In this document: piece by piece, positions 34,608 through 45,995 of the stretch | Layout: every line of letters starts with the position of its first letter | Numbering within the stretch: position 1 is the stretch's first letter | Assembly (NCBI RefSeq): GCF_047675955.1 | Contig: NC_132926.1 | Location: forward strand, 13,273,326-13,337,325 | From: Chlorocebus sabaeus | Lineage: Eukaryota; Chordata; Mammalia; Primates; Cercopithecidae | Reading direction: 5' to 3' | DNA length: 64,000 nucleotides | Position numbers and translations under genes: made by a program | The notes under the pieces: generated by a model | Database searches by the model: none | The model's input: only the letters and a program-made list of their open reading frames with translations | What the model was told of the DNA's origin: nothing

Positions 34608-35008
34608 TGTATGAGTTCCCTAAAGCTGCTGTAACAAAGTAGGTGCAATTTATAGTCTCACAGTTCTGGAGGCTGAAGGTCCAAAATCAAAGTGTTGGCA
34701 GGGTTGGTTCCTTCTGAGGGCTGTGAAGGAGGTTCTGTTGCAGGCCTCTCTCCTAGTGCTGGTAACCTCAGGTGTTCCTTGTCTTGTAGAAGGCCTGTAC
34801 CCTATATCACTTTTCATTTATGCATGTCTGTCTCTGTGCCCAAATTTCCCCTTCTCCAGCACAGTCATATTGGATTAGGGCCCATCCAAATGACCTCATC
34901 TAAACTTGATCATCTGTAAAGACCGTATTTCCAAATGAGGTCACATTCACAGATATTTGAGGTTAGGACTTCAGTGTCTTTTTAGGAGACACAATTCAAC
35001 GCATAACA
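34608..35008 (-). mobile_element. MaLR/MLT1-type solo LTR
   Basis: Reversed LTR with TG...CA ends: 'ctaaagctgctgtaacaaag', 'cacagttctggaggctgaag', 'cagtcatattggattagggc', 'tgaggttaggacttcag' and the end 'cgcataaca'. The expected 5-bp duplication is not preserved. Begins 12 bp after the hAT. Confidence 0.85.
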
Positions 35009-35024
35009 CCGGGCTACGTTATTT

Positions 35025-35680
35025 CTTACCTGGACTATCGTAATAGCTTCCTAACAGGTCTCCCATTTTTGCAGCGTAGCTCACCCTACCCTCAAACCCT
35101 TATTCTACAGCCAACTGTTCACTTTCCACAGTAATTATTTCACAGTTCATATGGGATTGTGTCACCCTCTCGATGGAAACTCTCTAGTGCACATCAAGCG
35201 GGTAAAGACTGAGCTCTGTAACATGGGCTGTGGTGCCGCACATCTGTTCTGACTGTCCTGACGACCTGCTCCTGTCCCACAGGCCTTTGCCCTCTCTGTG
35301 TCATGGCCTCACTGACTTTCAGTTTTTCAAACTGCCCGTGCATCTTTCCTCACAGGGCCTTGCTGTAAACTGCCCCATGCCTAGGCCATTTTTCACCTCA
35401 TCTCTACTGTTCATGTCCTCTCCACCTTTCACACTCTATCCCTTTTTCAGGGAGCCTTCCCTGCCCTGGCTCACTAGGTCACAGGCACTGTGATTGGCCA
35501 TATGCCACCTTCCTGACATCTATCCACAAGTGTAATGCTCCACGGGTGTAGTGATTCTGGGATTACTAGGTCTCCTTGTTATTAGATTAGATACTCCATG
35601 AGGATGAAGAAAGGATCTTGATGTTCCTGCTGTTGTTTGAATTCACATCTCAGCAACTGGCACACTGTAAGCCCTTCAAA
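35025..35680 (+). repeat. L2 LINE 3' part
   Basis: Forward L2: 'acctggactatcgtaatagc', 'ctgtcccacaggcctttgcc', 'cagggagccttccctgccct', 'gatactccatgaggatg', all in consensus order. Confidence 0.85.
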
Positions 35681-35974
35681 ACCATATGACAAAGGTAGAA
35701 GGGAGGAGAGAAAACAGAAGGTAGCCAGGGCCTCTTAAAGAGCTCAGAGTCTTGTGAGTGAAGTCAATATGGAAACAGAAAGGGACAACATAGCATCAAA
35801 AGTATTATAGAGAAAACATAGGGAGCTTTGCAGGAACACAGACCAGAGACTTCTAAGATGAGAGCAGAGTGAAACAGGGAAGTCTTCTTGGAGATAGTGG
35901 TGCCTAAATTTCGTCTCATGAGAATCCCTTAGTTTTGTTCTTCCAGAGAGAGGGAAAAGTGTGATTAAAGGTCT

Positions 35975-36600
35975 AGAGGCTGTATTCATTTTCAATTGCC
36001 TTATAACAAGTTGCTACCAACTTAGAAGCTTAAAACAACACACATTTACTATCACACATTTCTATACATCAGAAGTCTGGGCACAGTGTAGTCGGATCTT
36101 CTGCTCAGGGTCTCTCAAGGCTGTAAACGAGGTGTTGGTTGGACTGCATTTCATCTGGAGGCTCGACTGGGGAAGAATCTTCTTCCAAGCTCATTCAGTT
36201 GTTGGCAGAATTCATTTCTTTCTGGCTGTATGACTAAGGATCCCACTTTTTGCTGGCTGTTGGTGAGAAACCACCCTCATGTCCTAGCAGTAGCCTGCTT
36301 TTCCTTGCCAAGTGAGCTTCATGCCTTACTTCATCACATTAACAAGGAGAATCTCTCTCCAGTCCTCTGAGACAGAGTGTTATGCAATCTAATTTAATCA
36401 CAGGAGTGACATTCTATCACTTTTGCCATATAACATAATGTAATCCTAGGAGTGACTTCCTACTGCCTTTGGTATATAACTTAGCCTAATCAAAAGAGTG
36501 ACATCCCATCCCCTTTGCCATATCATCTCAGTGAGAAGCAAGTCTTAGGTCCTACCCACACTCAAGTAGGGGGCATCACACAAAGATGTGGACACAAGTT
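35975..36600 (-). mobile_element. Old LTR (MaLR-like) with internal triplication
   Basis: Phrases 'cttataacaagttgctacca', 'gcttaaaacaacacacattt', 'ggaggctcgactggggaaga' and 'ctacccacactcaagtaggg' match a mammalian LTR read backwards. Exact subfamily not assigned. It carries the 46-bp array at 36395-36532. Confidence 0.65.
36395..36532. repeat. Three tandem copies of a 46-bp LTR segment
   Basis: Units begin at 36395, 36441 and 36487, each exactly 46 bp, with the pattern taatc...gagtgac...cctttgccatat. The LTR consensus as I know it has this segment once. Confidence 0.85.
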
Positions 36601-36691
36601 GGCAGAAAATAATCAGGAGGCCCCCCAAGGGCCTGTCCACCACAGACAGAGGCCTAAAAGAGCATATGAATGAGGATACTGACTAGTCTTT

Positions 36692-36815
36692 TCTTCATTC
36701 AGCCAGGATTCATAGAGTACCCACTCTGTGCTAGGCAGTGTTTTAGTGCTGAGAACACAGTGGAGAACAAGACAGACAGAGCATCCACCCTCATGGAGCT
36801 TCTCCATTGCAGAGT
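36692..36815 (-). repeat. L2 LINE tail
   Basis: Reversed L2 end: 'acccactctgtgctaggcag', 'caccctcatggagcttctcc'. Confidence 0.75.
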
Positions 36816-37384
36816 AGTGAGCGTGTGCAGCGAAGAGGAGGTGGCTTTCACGAAGGTGGCCTTTGGACATCTTCCTTCTGAAGTATGGCATGTAGAGGGA
36901 CTTCCTTCTCAAAGCTACCCCATCCACCAAGAGCATTAAGAGGAGTCCTTCACCAAGCCGTGGCTTCAACCATTCCTCAAGACCTCCAGATACCTCCAGT
37001 CATCTCTAGCTGCCGAAGCTGCCATGGTTCACCCTTACAACAATTGAGCCAGTCTCTCCTTTGTGCCCTTCTTCTGCCTCTACCTCTTCTCCAACCCACC
37101 TTCTTCCCTAGCCTGGAGGAACAGCTCTCTGAAAGATTCCTCTGGTCTTTGGATCCATGGTAGAATGCGTGCCAGTGATCCATTGTGCTGGTGGTCTTTG
37201 GAGTATGTTTTGCCAGCTCTCTCTCGATCTGCCAGAGATCCATTCTCAAATGTGGTGACTCCAGCATCCAAATGTCAGAGCCGGGACTTGAACCCAGGTT
37301 ACCTGGCCCTGAAGGCTCTTCTCTCCCACTGTCTCCCACTGTCTGGGAGTAATTGTTCCTTGCCTTCCACCTGGAGAACTTTTG
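36816..37384. other. Mostly unassigned, small MIR piece
   Basis: Only 37262-37320 (gagccgggacttgaaccc) looks like reversed MIR. The open frames on both strands (36977-37339, 37063-37542) overlap one another and have no exon signals. Confidence 0.4.
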
Positions 37385-37690
37385 ACTTCATTTACTCCAC
37401 ATGTTCGTTGAGTAGCTACTGGGTTTTAGAACGTGCATCAGATGCCTTGGGGCAAAAACAAGCAGGGCTCTTGCTTTTGGTGAGGAACTATGGTCTGGTC
37501 TGCTGGGGGAAAGAGGTATGGATTGAAGCATTACATGTCTAAGGGGAAGTAATAGCCAAAATAAGTGTGAAGAATGAGCAGAACATCCTGCTGGTGGTGG
37601 GAGAGCCCGGGCAGCGTCTCAGCCCGATCATTGAGGTCAAGAAGGCTTCTCTGAAGGAGTTCTCAAGCTGCAATTAAAAGGAAAAGGAAA
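37385..37690 (-). repeat. L2 LINE 3' region
   Basis: Worn reversed L2: 'gttcgttgagtagctactgg', 'gaagcattacatgtctaagg', 'gaaggcttctctgaaggagt'. Confidence 0.55.
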
Positions 37691-39164
37691 GTTAGCCAAG
37701 CCTAGGGCATGAGGGGAGGCAGTTAGAACAGTAGTACAGGCAGAGGACACAGCACGGGCCAAGGCCCTTATGTGCAAGAGACATTGTAAAAACTAAAAGA
37801 AGGCAAATTGGGCTGGAGCAAGAGAGCCAGGTGGTGGTTCTTACCGAAGCTGAAGTCGGGCAGCCAGACCCAAACAAGGAGGATTGAAAGGCTCCAAGCC
37901 TTCTGCACATTCCCAGGCTCCCTGTGATCCCAGCATGGCCAGGGCCTCCCATTTGTCATTCTAAAAAGCCCTGCCATGCCTCCTCCCTGGGGCTGTCACC
38001 CCTTGGGAAAGGTTATCACCACGCAGAAATCGAACCAATTGGCTCACCATGTTCAAAGCACAAAGCTTAGAATAATAATTTTTTTTCAAGCCTTTAGGAA
38101 TGTCAAACCCACATCTACTTGCAATGAAAGACCAGTGCTATACAGCTCTTAGCTCCAGGGAGGTATGCAGACCACAGCTCTTATGAAATTAAATAAAACT
38201 GAGAAATGCATCAAGGTGTATAAAATCAAGAGGGAAGCTTGATTTTCCACCCTGTCCACCTCCCCAACACCTACACATTTGGGAATACAAGCTTAAGCTG
38301 GGAGAAGTGTGAGCCACAGGGTTGATCTATGAAAAAGAGAGAGGGAGACAGACAGCCTCACTCATCTTTTCTGCTAGCAGCCGGGAGCAGGGTCCAGCCA
38401 TATGGGCAGCCATGAGGAGGCAAGGACTGTGGAGCCTGCTCAGTGTTAATTAGAAGCAAAGGAAGGTCTGGCTGAAGTGGCTGCAAGGACACCCAGCAGC
38501 GACCATTTCCTGCACAGGGCAGGCGGCCTTGGATTAGGGGCTGCCAGGTGCTGCCTCCTCTGATACATTTGGCAGCATCTCACCTGCTCCTGCAGCTTGT
38601 CCCTAGATGCGGGTGACCTTGGAATGCTAAGCGAAGCTGGGTTTGGCTAAAGATTCTACTGGGTACTACTCTCTCCCCAGCTCTCTCTCTTTTGCAGGTT
38701 CATCTGCAAAAACAGAAGGACTTTTACTTTAATTGAAGTTCAGCATAAGGATGGGTGATATTTGGCCCACTGCTTTGACACAGGGTCATTTTGACGTGAC
38801 CTAGAAATGAAGTTAGTAAATTATCAGTATCCGTTGTGATGCCTAGCAAGACAGGATGCCTTTGTATGCTACAGGGAGACAGGGAGGGGATGCAGTATGT
38901 ACAGTAGCATCAGGGATGGGGAAGCTCAGAACTGAAACAGAGATTGAGAAGGATGTCAGAGATGGTGAAGCATCAGGGATGATGAGGGTTAGATTCAATA
39001 ATGGTGATTTTTTTAAAGAGTGTTTCACATGTTGATACAATTTTGGCGCTGGAATGATTGTAGCAATATGGCCACATCAAAATGACTCACTTTGCATTGG
39101 AGATACTAAGGAAGGGTTCACTTGACAGAAATCTCCATTGAGTTCCCTCATCTCTCCTCCCCTT
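37691..39164. other. Repeat-free block
   Basis: Almost 1.5 kb without a recognisable repeat or exon. Confidence 0.4.
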
Positions 39165-39331
39165 TCATGCCCTTGATACAGACCCTCATCACAAGTCACT
39201 CATACTATTGAACAGTCCCAGCGCTAGCTGCTCTGTGGTCTCCCCTCCAAACTGCAGCCAGAGGGATTTTTCTCAGACACACCTGTTTAAAAGAGGACCC
39301 TTGGCTTCTGCATTCTGATCTATGAATCCTG
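39165..39331 (+). repeat. L2 LINE fragment
   Basis: 'gtcactcatactattgaaca', 'actgcagccagagggatttt' match the L2 ORF2 end. It may continue past the L1 at 39897. Confidence 0.6.
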
Positions 39332-39896
39332 TTTTTATTTTTCTTCAACTTTTAAGTTCTGGGGTACATGTGTGGGATGTGTAGCCTTGTTACATAGGTA
39401 AACATGTGCCATAGTGGTTTGCGCACAGATCAACCCATCACCTGGGTATTAAGCCAGACATTCATTGGCTATTCTTCCTGATGCTCTCAACCGCCCCCCC
39501 CGCCCCACCCCCAACAGGCTCCAGCGTGTTTTGTTTCCCCCCATGTGTCTATGTGCAGAAATACCATTTGACGCCTCAATCCCATTACTGGTTATATACC
39601 CAAATAAATATAAATCATTATTATAAAGATACACGCACATGTATGTTCACTGCAGCACTATTCACAATAGCAAAGACATGGAATCAACCCAAATGCCCAT
39701 CAATGATAGACTGGATAAAGAAAACGTGGCACATATACACCATCCAATACTATGCAGCCATAAAAAAGGGATGAGATCACGTCCTTTGCAGGGACATGGA
39801 TGGAGCAGGGAGCCACTATTCTCAGCAAACTAACGCAGGAACAGAAAACCAAACACTGCATGTTCTCACTTATAAGTGGGAGCTGAACAATAACAG
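39332..39896 (-). mobile_element. L1 insertion with 5' inversion (twin priming)
   Basis: The left part (39332-39550) is the reversed L1PA-type 3' UTR with its A-tail at the left. The right part (39553-39896) is L1 ORF2/3' UTR in the opposite direction, ending 'gggagctgaacaata'. Together they read contiguously in L1 order. Duplication atgaatcctg at 39322-39331 and 39897-39906. The G-rich 3' UTR tract appears as a C run at 39494-39513. Confidence 0.95.
39553..39774 (+). pseudogene. L1 ORF2 C-terminal relic
   Basis: Translation of the inverted L1 half gives the well-known ORF2p tail (AKTWNQPKCPSMIDWIKKTW, then HIYTIQYYAAIKK). The frame then runs into a stop at the TGA around 39770, because one extra G follows the lysine codons. 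Only about the last hundred residues of the 1,275-residue protein are represented. The endonuclease and reverse transcriptase domains are absent, so it encodes nothing functional. Confidence 0.85.
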
Positions 39897-39906
39897 ATGA
39901 ATCCTG

Positions 39907-42254
39907 CTTTCTACTTTTCCCTGCTCTGGAGCATGTTGGTTTATCCAGGGATGGCCTCAGGGATATTGTCTGGTGAGTGTGTCTAATCTGCACAGGCCTG
40001 ATGACCCTGAAGCTGCCTGTTACCCCAAAGGCAACTCCAACCTTGGTAATGCTTGGCGTGACTTCGGACAAGTGTGTTCTCACCACAGTCAGCATGGCCT
40101 GTCTGCATTTCTTTGCCTGAAAACTGCTTTTTCCATGAGGATAAAGATGGGGTGAGAAGTTGTACCTTGGGTATTTCCTTGGTTTAAAAAGGAAAAAGAA
40201 AAGCCTTCTCGATCTGTGCAAGCATGTACATATATGTGCATTAGAATCATTAATAGTTCTTTGGAGAGAGGTTAAATTTATGTGCGGTTTAACCAAATGA
40301 TGTGTCTCCAGGGGAGGGTGAGGGAAGCCGTCCCCCGCCCACATTAAACAGTATTTGTGACGCATGGAAAAAATAAAAGAAACCCTGAACCCACGAGCCG
40401 TGAGAAAACAAAGGAGAAATCGAAATTGTGGATCTGCCAGAAACCTGCCGTTCACAGAGCCCACAAATCACAGGCAAACAAAGGGAAATGGAAAGATTTG
40501 GTATTAAAAACCCATTCTTCCCTGAACCTGTGCCAGCATCTATAAAACAATTACATGCAATCGTACTTGAGGCTTTTCTGAGACACTAATTCTTCTCTTG
40601 ACATGAAAATGGCGTGCATGTTTCTTTCAAAATGCCATACCCTGGAAAGAAGGGGAAACGATTGGAAGGGCAGACCCAGAATGTGGGGCAGGTTAGCCCA
40701 GCTCCTAAAAACTGATAAATCTCTGGTTTTCTTTCTTTTCTGCCCCTGAGAGTTTTCTTTTGAGCTGCTGATTCTTGAACGGGGTGTGACAACCTTGTCT
40801 GGCTCCCAGATGATTCCCTGGTTGCCAGGAGACCAGACATAGGGGTGAGTGGATCCACGAAGTGCCCCTCTCCAAAATATGAGAAAAAAAATCACCAAAA
40901 CTCATGACCAGGAGAAGATGATAAGGCTGGAGGCTTGGCCCAAGGTGGAATGAATGGCTGCGCCCCGTTTCCAAGGAGAAAGCTGACCCGCCAATCCATT
41001 TGTTGACCCAAAGTTCATCAATGCATTCAATGGTTCTTTGACTTAAGATTAAACAGGACCCCTGTGTGAAATTGGCTGTTAGTTTTAAAGCCTTTTCATT
41101 TTGACAGGTGAAAACCTCATCAGAATTACCCTATGCAAAGATGTCAGGAAAAATATACAAGAGGAAACTGGAAAATGTGATTGAGCCGAGCGTACGCTTC
41201 CTCTGCCCTGGAGTTCTACGTGGGCTTATTTATTTCTTGCCTGTTTGCTCTTCGGGCATTTTCCATCACTGAGGCTTAGATGTAAACATGCACAAAAGGC
41301 AGGTGGTTTCATGGATGTCGGCTCCTTCCTGGCGTGGCTTCATGGGTGCACCTCTTGGCAAAGGACCCACCTTCAGATCAAATGTAAGGGTATTTCCAAA
41401 TTGAGCTTTGAGGGGTGGAACCCAGAGAAGGAGAGGTAAGAAGCAAAATAGAGAGAATTAAGTGAGAAGCATGTTGTGGGCCAATTTAATGAGGGCAAAT
41501 GTATTGGTCCCACTATTGTTTTTGGAAACTGGATTCAGGAGTAACAGGATCCCTGACAAGTTGTAGCCAGCCCTGGGAATGAGTGTGTCCAGAGTTCACA
41601 GATGGGTCTGGAGGAAACTTTAGCACAGAGCAGCTGAAGCATCTGAGCAGGGTGGTGAGCCCCAGCCTGAGCAGGCCTGCCCTGGCCCGAGGGGTGAGTA
41701 GACATGGGGGTGGGTGGAAGGGGGATGCCAGGCCATGTTTTCAGAAAGTTCCTATGTTGTAGGCTGCAAGCAGTTCTACCCTGGACCTAGGAAAGTGGCA
41801 GACCGGCCCACCTCCCAGTGACAGCATGCCACCCTAGGGAAGGTGCTTTGAACTTAATCCCTGCATTTTGCAAAGAGAAATAAAATATACCCAGAATGGG
41901 AAAAGCCTCAGCCCAAAGGACAACTGGGGGACCTGACAGCCACTTGCTTTCAAAACTCACCAGGCAGAGTTGACTTTTCAATGCAGCCAGGACCACAGCA
42001 TATCCTCGGCTTAGTTTTTCTCACAGACTCGGAGGATTGCCTGGGCCAGGACTTTTCAAACCCTTTCTCAGAGGCTATAACTCCAGGACATTGCCTGGAA
42101 GAAGGAACCTGAACCTCCACTTCAAATAAAACAGGCTTGACTTGTCTATTTTACACAATGTAATGGGTAAATAAAAATCCCACTGCTTGGGTGCAAAAGC
42201 AGTTTTCACTATTTACAAGCGGCTTTGTGTTGAATATATTATCTAACCATTCTT
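39907..42254. other. Longest repeat-free block of the window
   Basis: About 2.3 kb with no transposon I can recognise. It holds CpGs at 40310-40640, an octamer-like atgcaaag at 41135-41142, an HNF4/DR1-like tgacccaaagttca at 41006-41019, and an AAATGGCG near 40606. No exon-like frame is convincing. Gene-regulatory DNA is possible but unproven. Confidence 0.4.
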
Positions 42255-42440
42255 TTTGTGTGCTCTGGTTTCTACCTCTGTAAAATGGGAAGAATAATTA
42301 ATAGTTCCTATGTCACAGGATTCCTGTGGAAGTTCAATGAGTTAATGCATGTACAATACCATGAGTAGGGCCTGGACAAAGTAATCACGCAGAAATGTTA
42401 TGATGGTTATTTACTAGTATTATAATTTTTATTATCCCAG
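42255..42440 (+). repeat. MIR SINE
   Basis: 'ctacctctgtaaaatgggaa', 'gtcacaggattcctgtgga', 'gttaatgcatgtacaatacc'. Confidence 0.8.
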
Positions 42441-42766
42441 TCAAGTTGTAGGGAAGATGCAGTTTGAAGAAGAAAGGAGGTTTCTTAAGGTTAAAACAAG
42501 TTGAAAATCCAATGATTTAGAAGAGAGGTGACCTGTGATTTGTATGTGAGCTCAGCTCAGCTGCAGGGTGCCCAGGTATTTGGTCAGACATCATTCCGAG
42601 GGCTTCTGGGAAGATATTTCAGGATGATATTAACATTTAAACCTGTAGACTGAGTAAAACATCTTGCTCTCCCTAATGTGGGAGATTTGGGATATTCCAT
42701 CCTTGAAAATCAGGTGAGCCAATTCCTAATAATAAATCCCTCTCCCCCTTTCTCTCTTTCTCTACC

Positions 42767-42804
42767 TACACACACACACACACACACACACACACCCACA
42801 CACC
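42767..42804 (+). repeat. (CA)n microsatellite
   Basis: About 14 CA units followed by CCCA variants. It touches the left end of the Tigger element. Confidence 0.95.
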
Positions 42805-43116
42805 CACTTGTCCTCTGTATCCATGGGTTCCCTATCCATGGTTTCAACCAACTGCAGATCAAAAATATTTGGGAAAAAATAATACGATAATAAAAATAAT
42901 ACAAATTTTAAAATATATAATAAATATTTACATAGCATTTATATTGCATTAGGTATTATAAGTAATCTAGAGATAATTTTATGTGTGTGAGAGGATGTGC
43001 AGTGGTTATATGCAAATATGACACCATTTTATATGAGGGGCTTGAGCACTCATGGATTTTGGTGTCCTAGGGGTGGGTTCTGAAAGCAGTCCCCCACAGG
43101 TACTGAGGGACGACTG
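42805..43116 (+). mobile_element. Tigger/MER2-like DNA transposon
   Basis: Short non-autonomous pogo/Tigger element with inverted ends: left ttgtcctctgtatccatggg, right (reversed) cagtcgtccctcagtacc. Internal 'ttaggtattataagtaatct' and 'atatgcaaatatgacacc' are typical. A TA follows on the right. The left TA has been lost into the CA repeat. Confidence 0.88.
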
Positions 43117-43354
43117 TATATATGTTCATGTTCATGAACATGGATATATATAATCCAAAAATGTCTATGTTCTTTGAAAAGTCAGGAGATTTGGCTGCAG
43201 TGGCCTCAAAATGGGAGTGATTTCAACTGTCCCCTTCAGGCAGGGGATGTCCCCAGTTATCCTCAGCCCAACACACGTTTCCTTTTGGCCAGCTCCACAT
43301 AGGCAGTGGCGTGACTTTCTCGGGACTACTGGGCAAATTGACTGCCCTCAAGAA

Positions 43355-43900
43355 TACAGGATTCATTCATGGAGTGAATATTCATTGGTAGGTGTCAGGG
43401 TCAAGGTGAATAGGACAGGGGTCACTTCACTCAAGAAGCTCACATTCTGCTGGAAAAGACAAATAAGTTTAGGACTGCGGTGCTGAATGGTTAGTGCCGG
43501 GTAAGGCCAGGATCTCTGAGGTTATCCAGTCTGGAGTAGAGGGGATGTTTTAAAAGCCCACTGAAAAGTAGAGAATCCTTGAGCTGAGTCTTGAAGGTTG
43601 TATAGAAAGTTAGAGGGGTGGAGAAGAAGATAAAAGAAACTCTTAGCAGAGGGGAATAACATGTGCAAAGGCCCTGTGGTGAGGGTAGCCAGAGCATATT
43701 GCAAACAGTAGCCAGGCATATTGGGGCACTCAGATGTTGAGATCAGAGAGGGGTATGACTGGTAGGATCATTTTTCTTGAAACTGATTCAAGATTATTGA
43801 GGGATTCTTTTAGCAATGAAATGATCAATATAGTTCCATTTGAGGAAGTTCTTTCTGGCTGCGTTGTGGAGAATGAATTGAGGGGGCATGGTGTAGGCAA
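43355..43900 (-). repeat. L2 LINE 3' region
   Basis: Reversed L2 in order: 'caagaagctcacattctgc', 'gagctgagtcttgaaggt', 'atgtgcaaaggccctgtgg', 'tttctggctgcgttgtgga'. The stretch 43127-43354 before it contains only the palindrome noted in findings. Confidence 0.85.
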
Positions 43901-44989
43901 GGAGACCAAGGAGACCAAGGAGTCATGGAGGCAGATGGCTGAGCATTCATGAGTCTCATGGAGTCGAAGATCTCCATTCTAGTAGTTAAAGCTTAGATTC
44001 CTATTGCACTGTGCATGGGATAATAATTTAATCTCTTAACACGTTTCAATGTGAATGAGACTGGGGACCTCTCCCAACAGCAAGTTTCCATGGTGGGAGG
44101 TCTAGAGGGCACACTAAGGCATTGAAAACAAACTTCACCTTTACCCACGTCCTGTCCTGTGAAGAGGAACCATTCAAAGGACCTGTAATGACCTTGGGTG
44201 GGATGTTTGTGGGCTGTTCTTCTGGACTAAATATTGTGCAGCAAAAACCAAAGTCGTATTGCCTCCAGATGCCCACATTCACGGCTTTCTTCTTGGAAGG
44301 TGACAGCTAAGTTTCCTTTTCTCTCTAAGACCATCAAAGTGAAAACACTAATTTCAGCCTCCCATGGCACTCAGGACAAAATGAAATATGCTAAGTATTA
44401 ACTCACTATTCTTTTTTAAAGCAAATAGAACTCAAAACCAGGTAGGCAGGATGAGCCCAGGGAGGACTCCAATGGTCAGCTTTCACTCTGACTCCCATTC
44501 TGGGCTACTTATTTTTAAAAAAACAGAAGGACACTTTGAGAGGCAGCAACTAGCATTCTCTTGCCAGCAGGGTTTGTTGACACATGGGATTTTCCTGCAT
44601 CAGCTTGTCATCTGCCAGCGACCCCAGAGAACCCTAATGAGTCAGCCTCTTAAACTGTGAGGTATCCCTGTTCCTTTGGTGAAGATGGAGAGGATGGAGA
44701 TGCCTGGAATTGGTCACAGGGGCTCTGGAGGATGGAATAACCCAGTGTCTACTTGGTCTTCCCACCACCGTGGACTTAGTGTGGAGGCTCTGGGGCAGAT
44801 GGTTACAGTAAGGTTACTTTTAGTAACACTTTTAGTGTGTTTGTGTCCCTTTTGTGCCCCGCCTCAGGATCGGAAGGAATGGTTTAGCATTATTTTCATT
44901 GGCTGAACCACCAATCTCTCCTTCACCTAAGTAACAGCATGGACCCATATTCCTGACTCCTTTATTCTGGGAAACTCTTCACCTGCTTC
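43901..44989. other. Repeat-poor stretch
   Basis: Nothing recognised apart from a small aaggagacc duplication at 43899-43920. No coding signal. Confidence 0.4.
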
Positions 44990-45180
44990 CATTTACAAAG
45001 CACTTTCTTCCACTCTTGCCTTTGTGCTGTGACAATCCTGGGAAGTGGGTACCATTTTCCCCATTTGACTAATAGGTAAATGAAGCCTCATCTAGTTTGA
45101 AGGATTTGACACAAGTTCACAAATCCTTCATGTGACTTTGTCAGGACTAATCCCAACTGTTAAGTCCAGGGCTTTTTTCT
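44990..45180 (-). repeat. MIR SINE
   Basis: Reversed MIR: 'ttccccatttgactaatagg', 'acaagttcacaaatccttca'. The 360 bases after it (45181-45544) show no feature. Confidence 0.7.
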
Positions 45181-45544
45181 GTCCTCTCCTTCCCATCTGA
45201 TTCACGGTGTTTATCACCGTCTCCTTGGGCCCAAGGGGATTCCGTGTTCACCATTCTTCCTAGGCTCTTCTAGCTTTGGACTGGATCCCTCATTCTACTG
45301 GCTTGAACCTACCTGTTTGTACAGGCCGCACGCTCTACTCTGTTTTATCACTTACCCCCAGCATTAGCAGTGCCAGAGAGAGACTTGGCAGGGTGATGAG
45401 ATAAGTAGAGGTGAAGTGGAACAAGGTGTTCCAAGCTAAAGGCCAGTCATCTCTCTGACATCTGCTCCCCAGGAAAGAAACTGCTTTCTGGCTCATGGTC
45501 AGTCTGATTTTGTTCACATAAGCCCGGCAAGTGGGCCTGGACCT

Positions 45545-45755
45545 GCCTCTTCCAGCTGGCAGATGCCCTCCTTGCCTTCAGGGCACACCTTAGATGTTAT
45601 CTTATTGCAACACTGCCTGCCTTCCTGCCATAATGCAGGGTTAGATTCCCCTCTGGTAGCACTTGTTACATCATGTGGCCATCCTCCCCTTACCTAGCCA
45701 CCTCGCCTACTACACCATGAGCACACACTGAGGTCTTGCCCAGCATTCTGTGTCA
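45545..45755 (+). repeat. L2 LINE 3' part
   Basis: 'cttcagggcacaccttagat', 'tctggtagcacttgttacat', 'ctacaccatgagcacacac'. Confidence 0.7.
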
Positions 45756-45764
45756 GGATATGGC

Positions 45765-45995
45765 ATGGTTAGGACTAGGATGCGCTGTGAAGTCAGACTG
45801 CCTGGATTTCAACCCCAGCTCCAGCACCTAATAGCTGTGTGACTACTTTGAGGCTGAATTGTCATATCTGTAAGATAGGGCTAATAATCATTTCTAATCA
45901 AAAGGTTATGAGAATAAAATGGCATAAAATCTAGAAAACAGTCAGCACCGTGAAGGGCACACAGTAGTTGCTAAACATGTGTTAGTGATTCTTTT
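45765..45995 (+). repeat. MIR SINE, nearly complete
   Basis: 'aagtcagactgcctggattt', 'cacctaatagctgtgtgact', 'gggcacacagtagttgctaa' in order. Confidence 0.85.

Noticed and set aside
39700..40464. 254-codon minus-strand open frame, the longest in the window
   Set aside because: It starts in unique DNA and runs across the L1 boundary and target duplication, antisense to L1 ORF2. No start, splice or compositional support; a chance frame.
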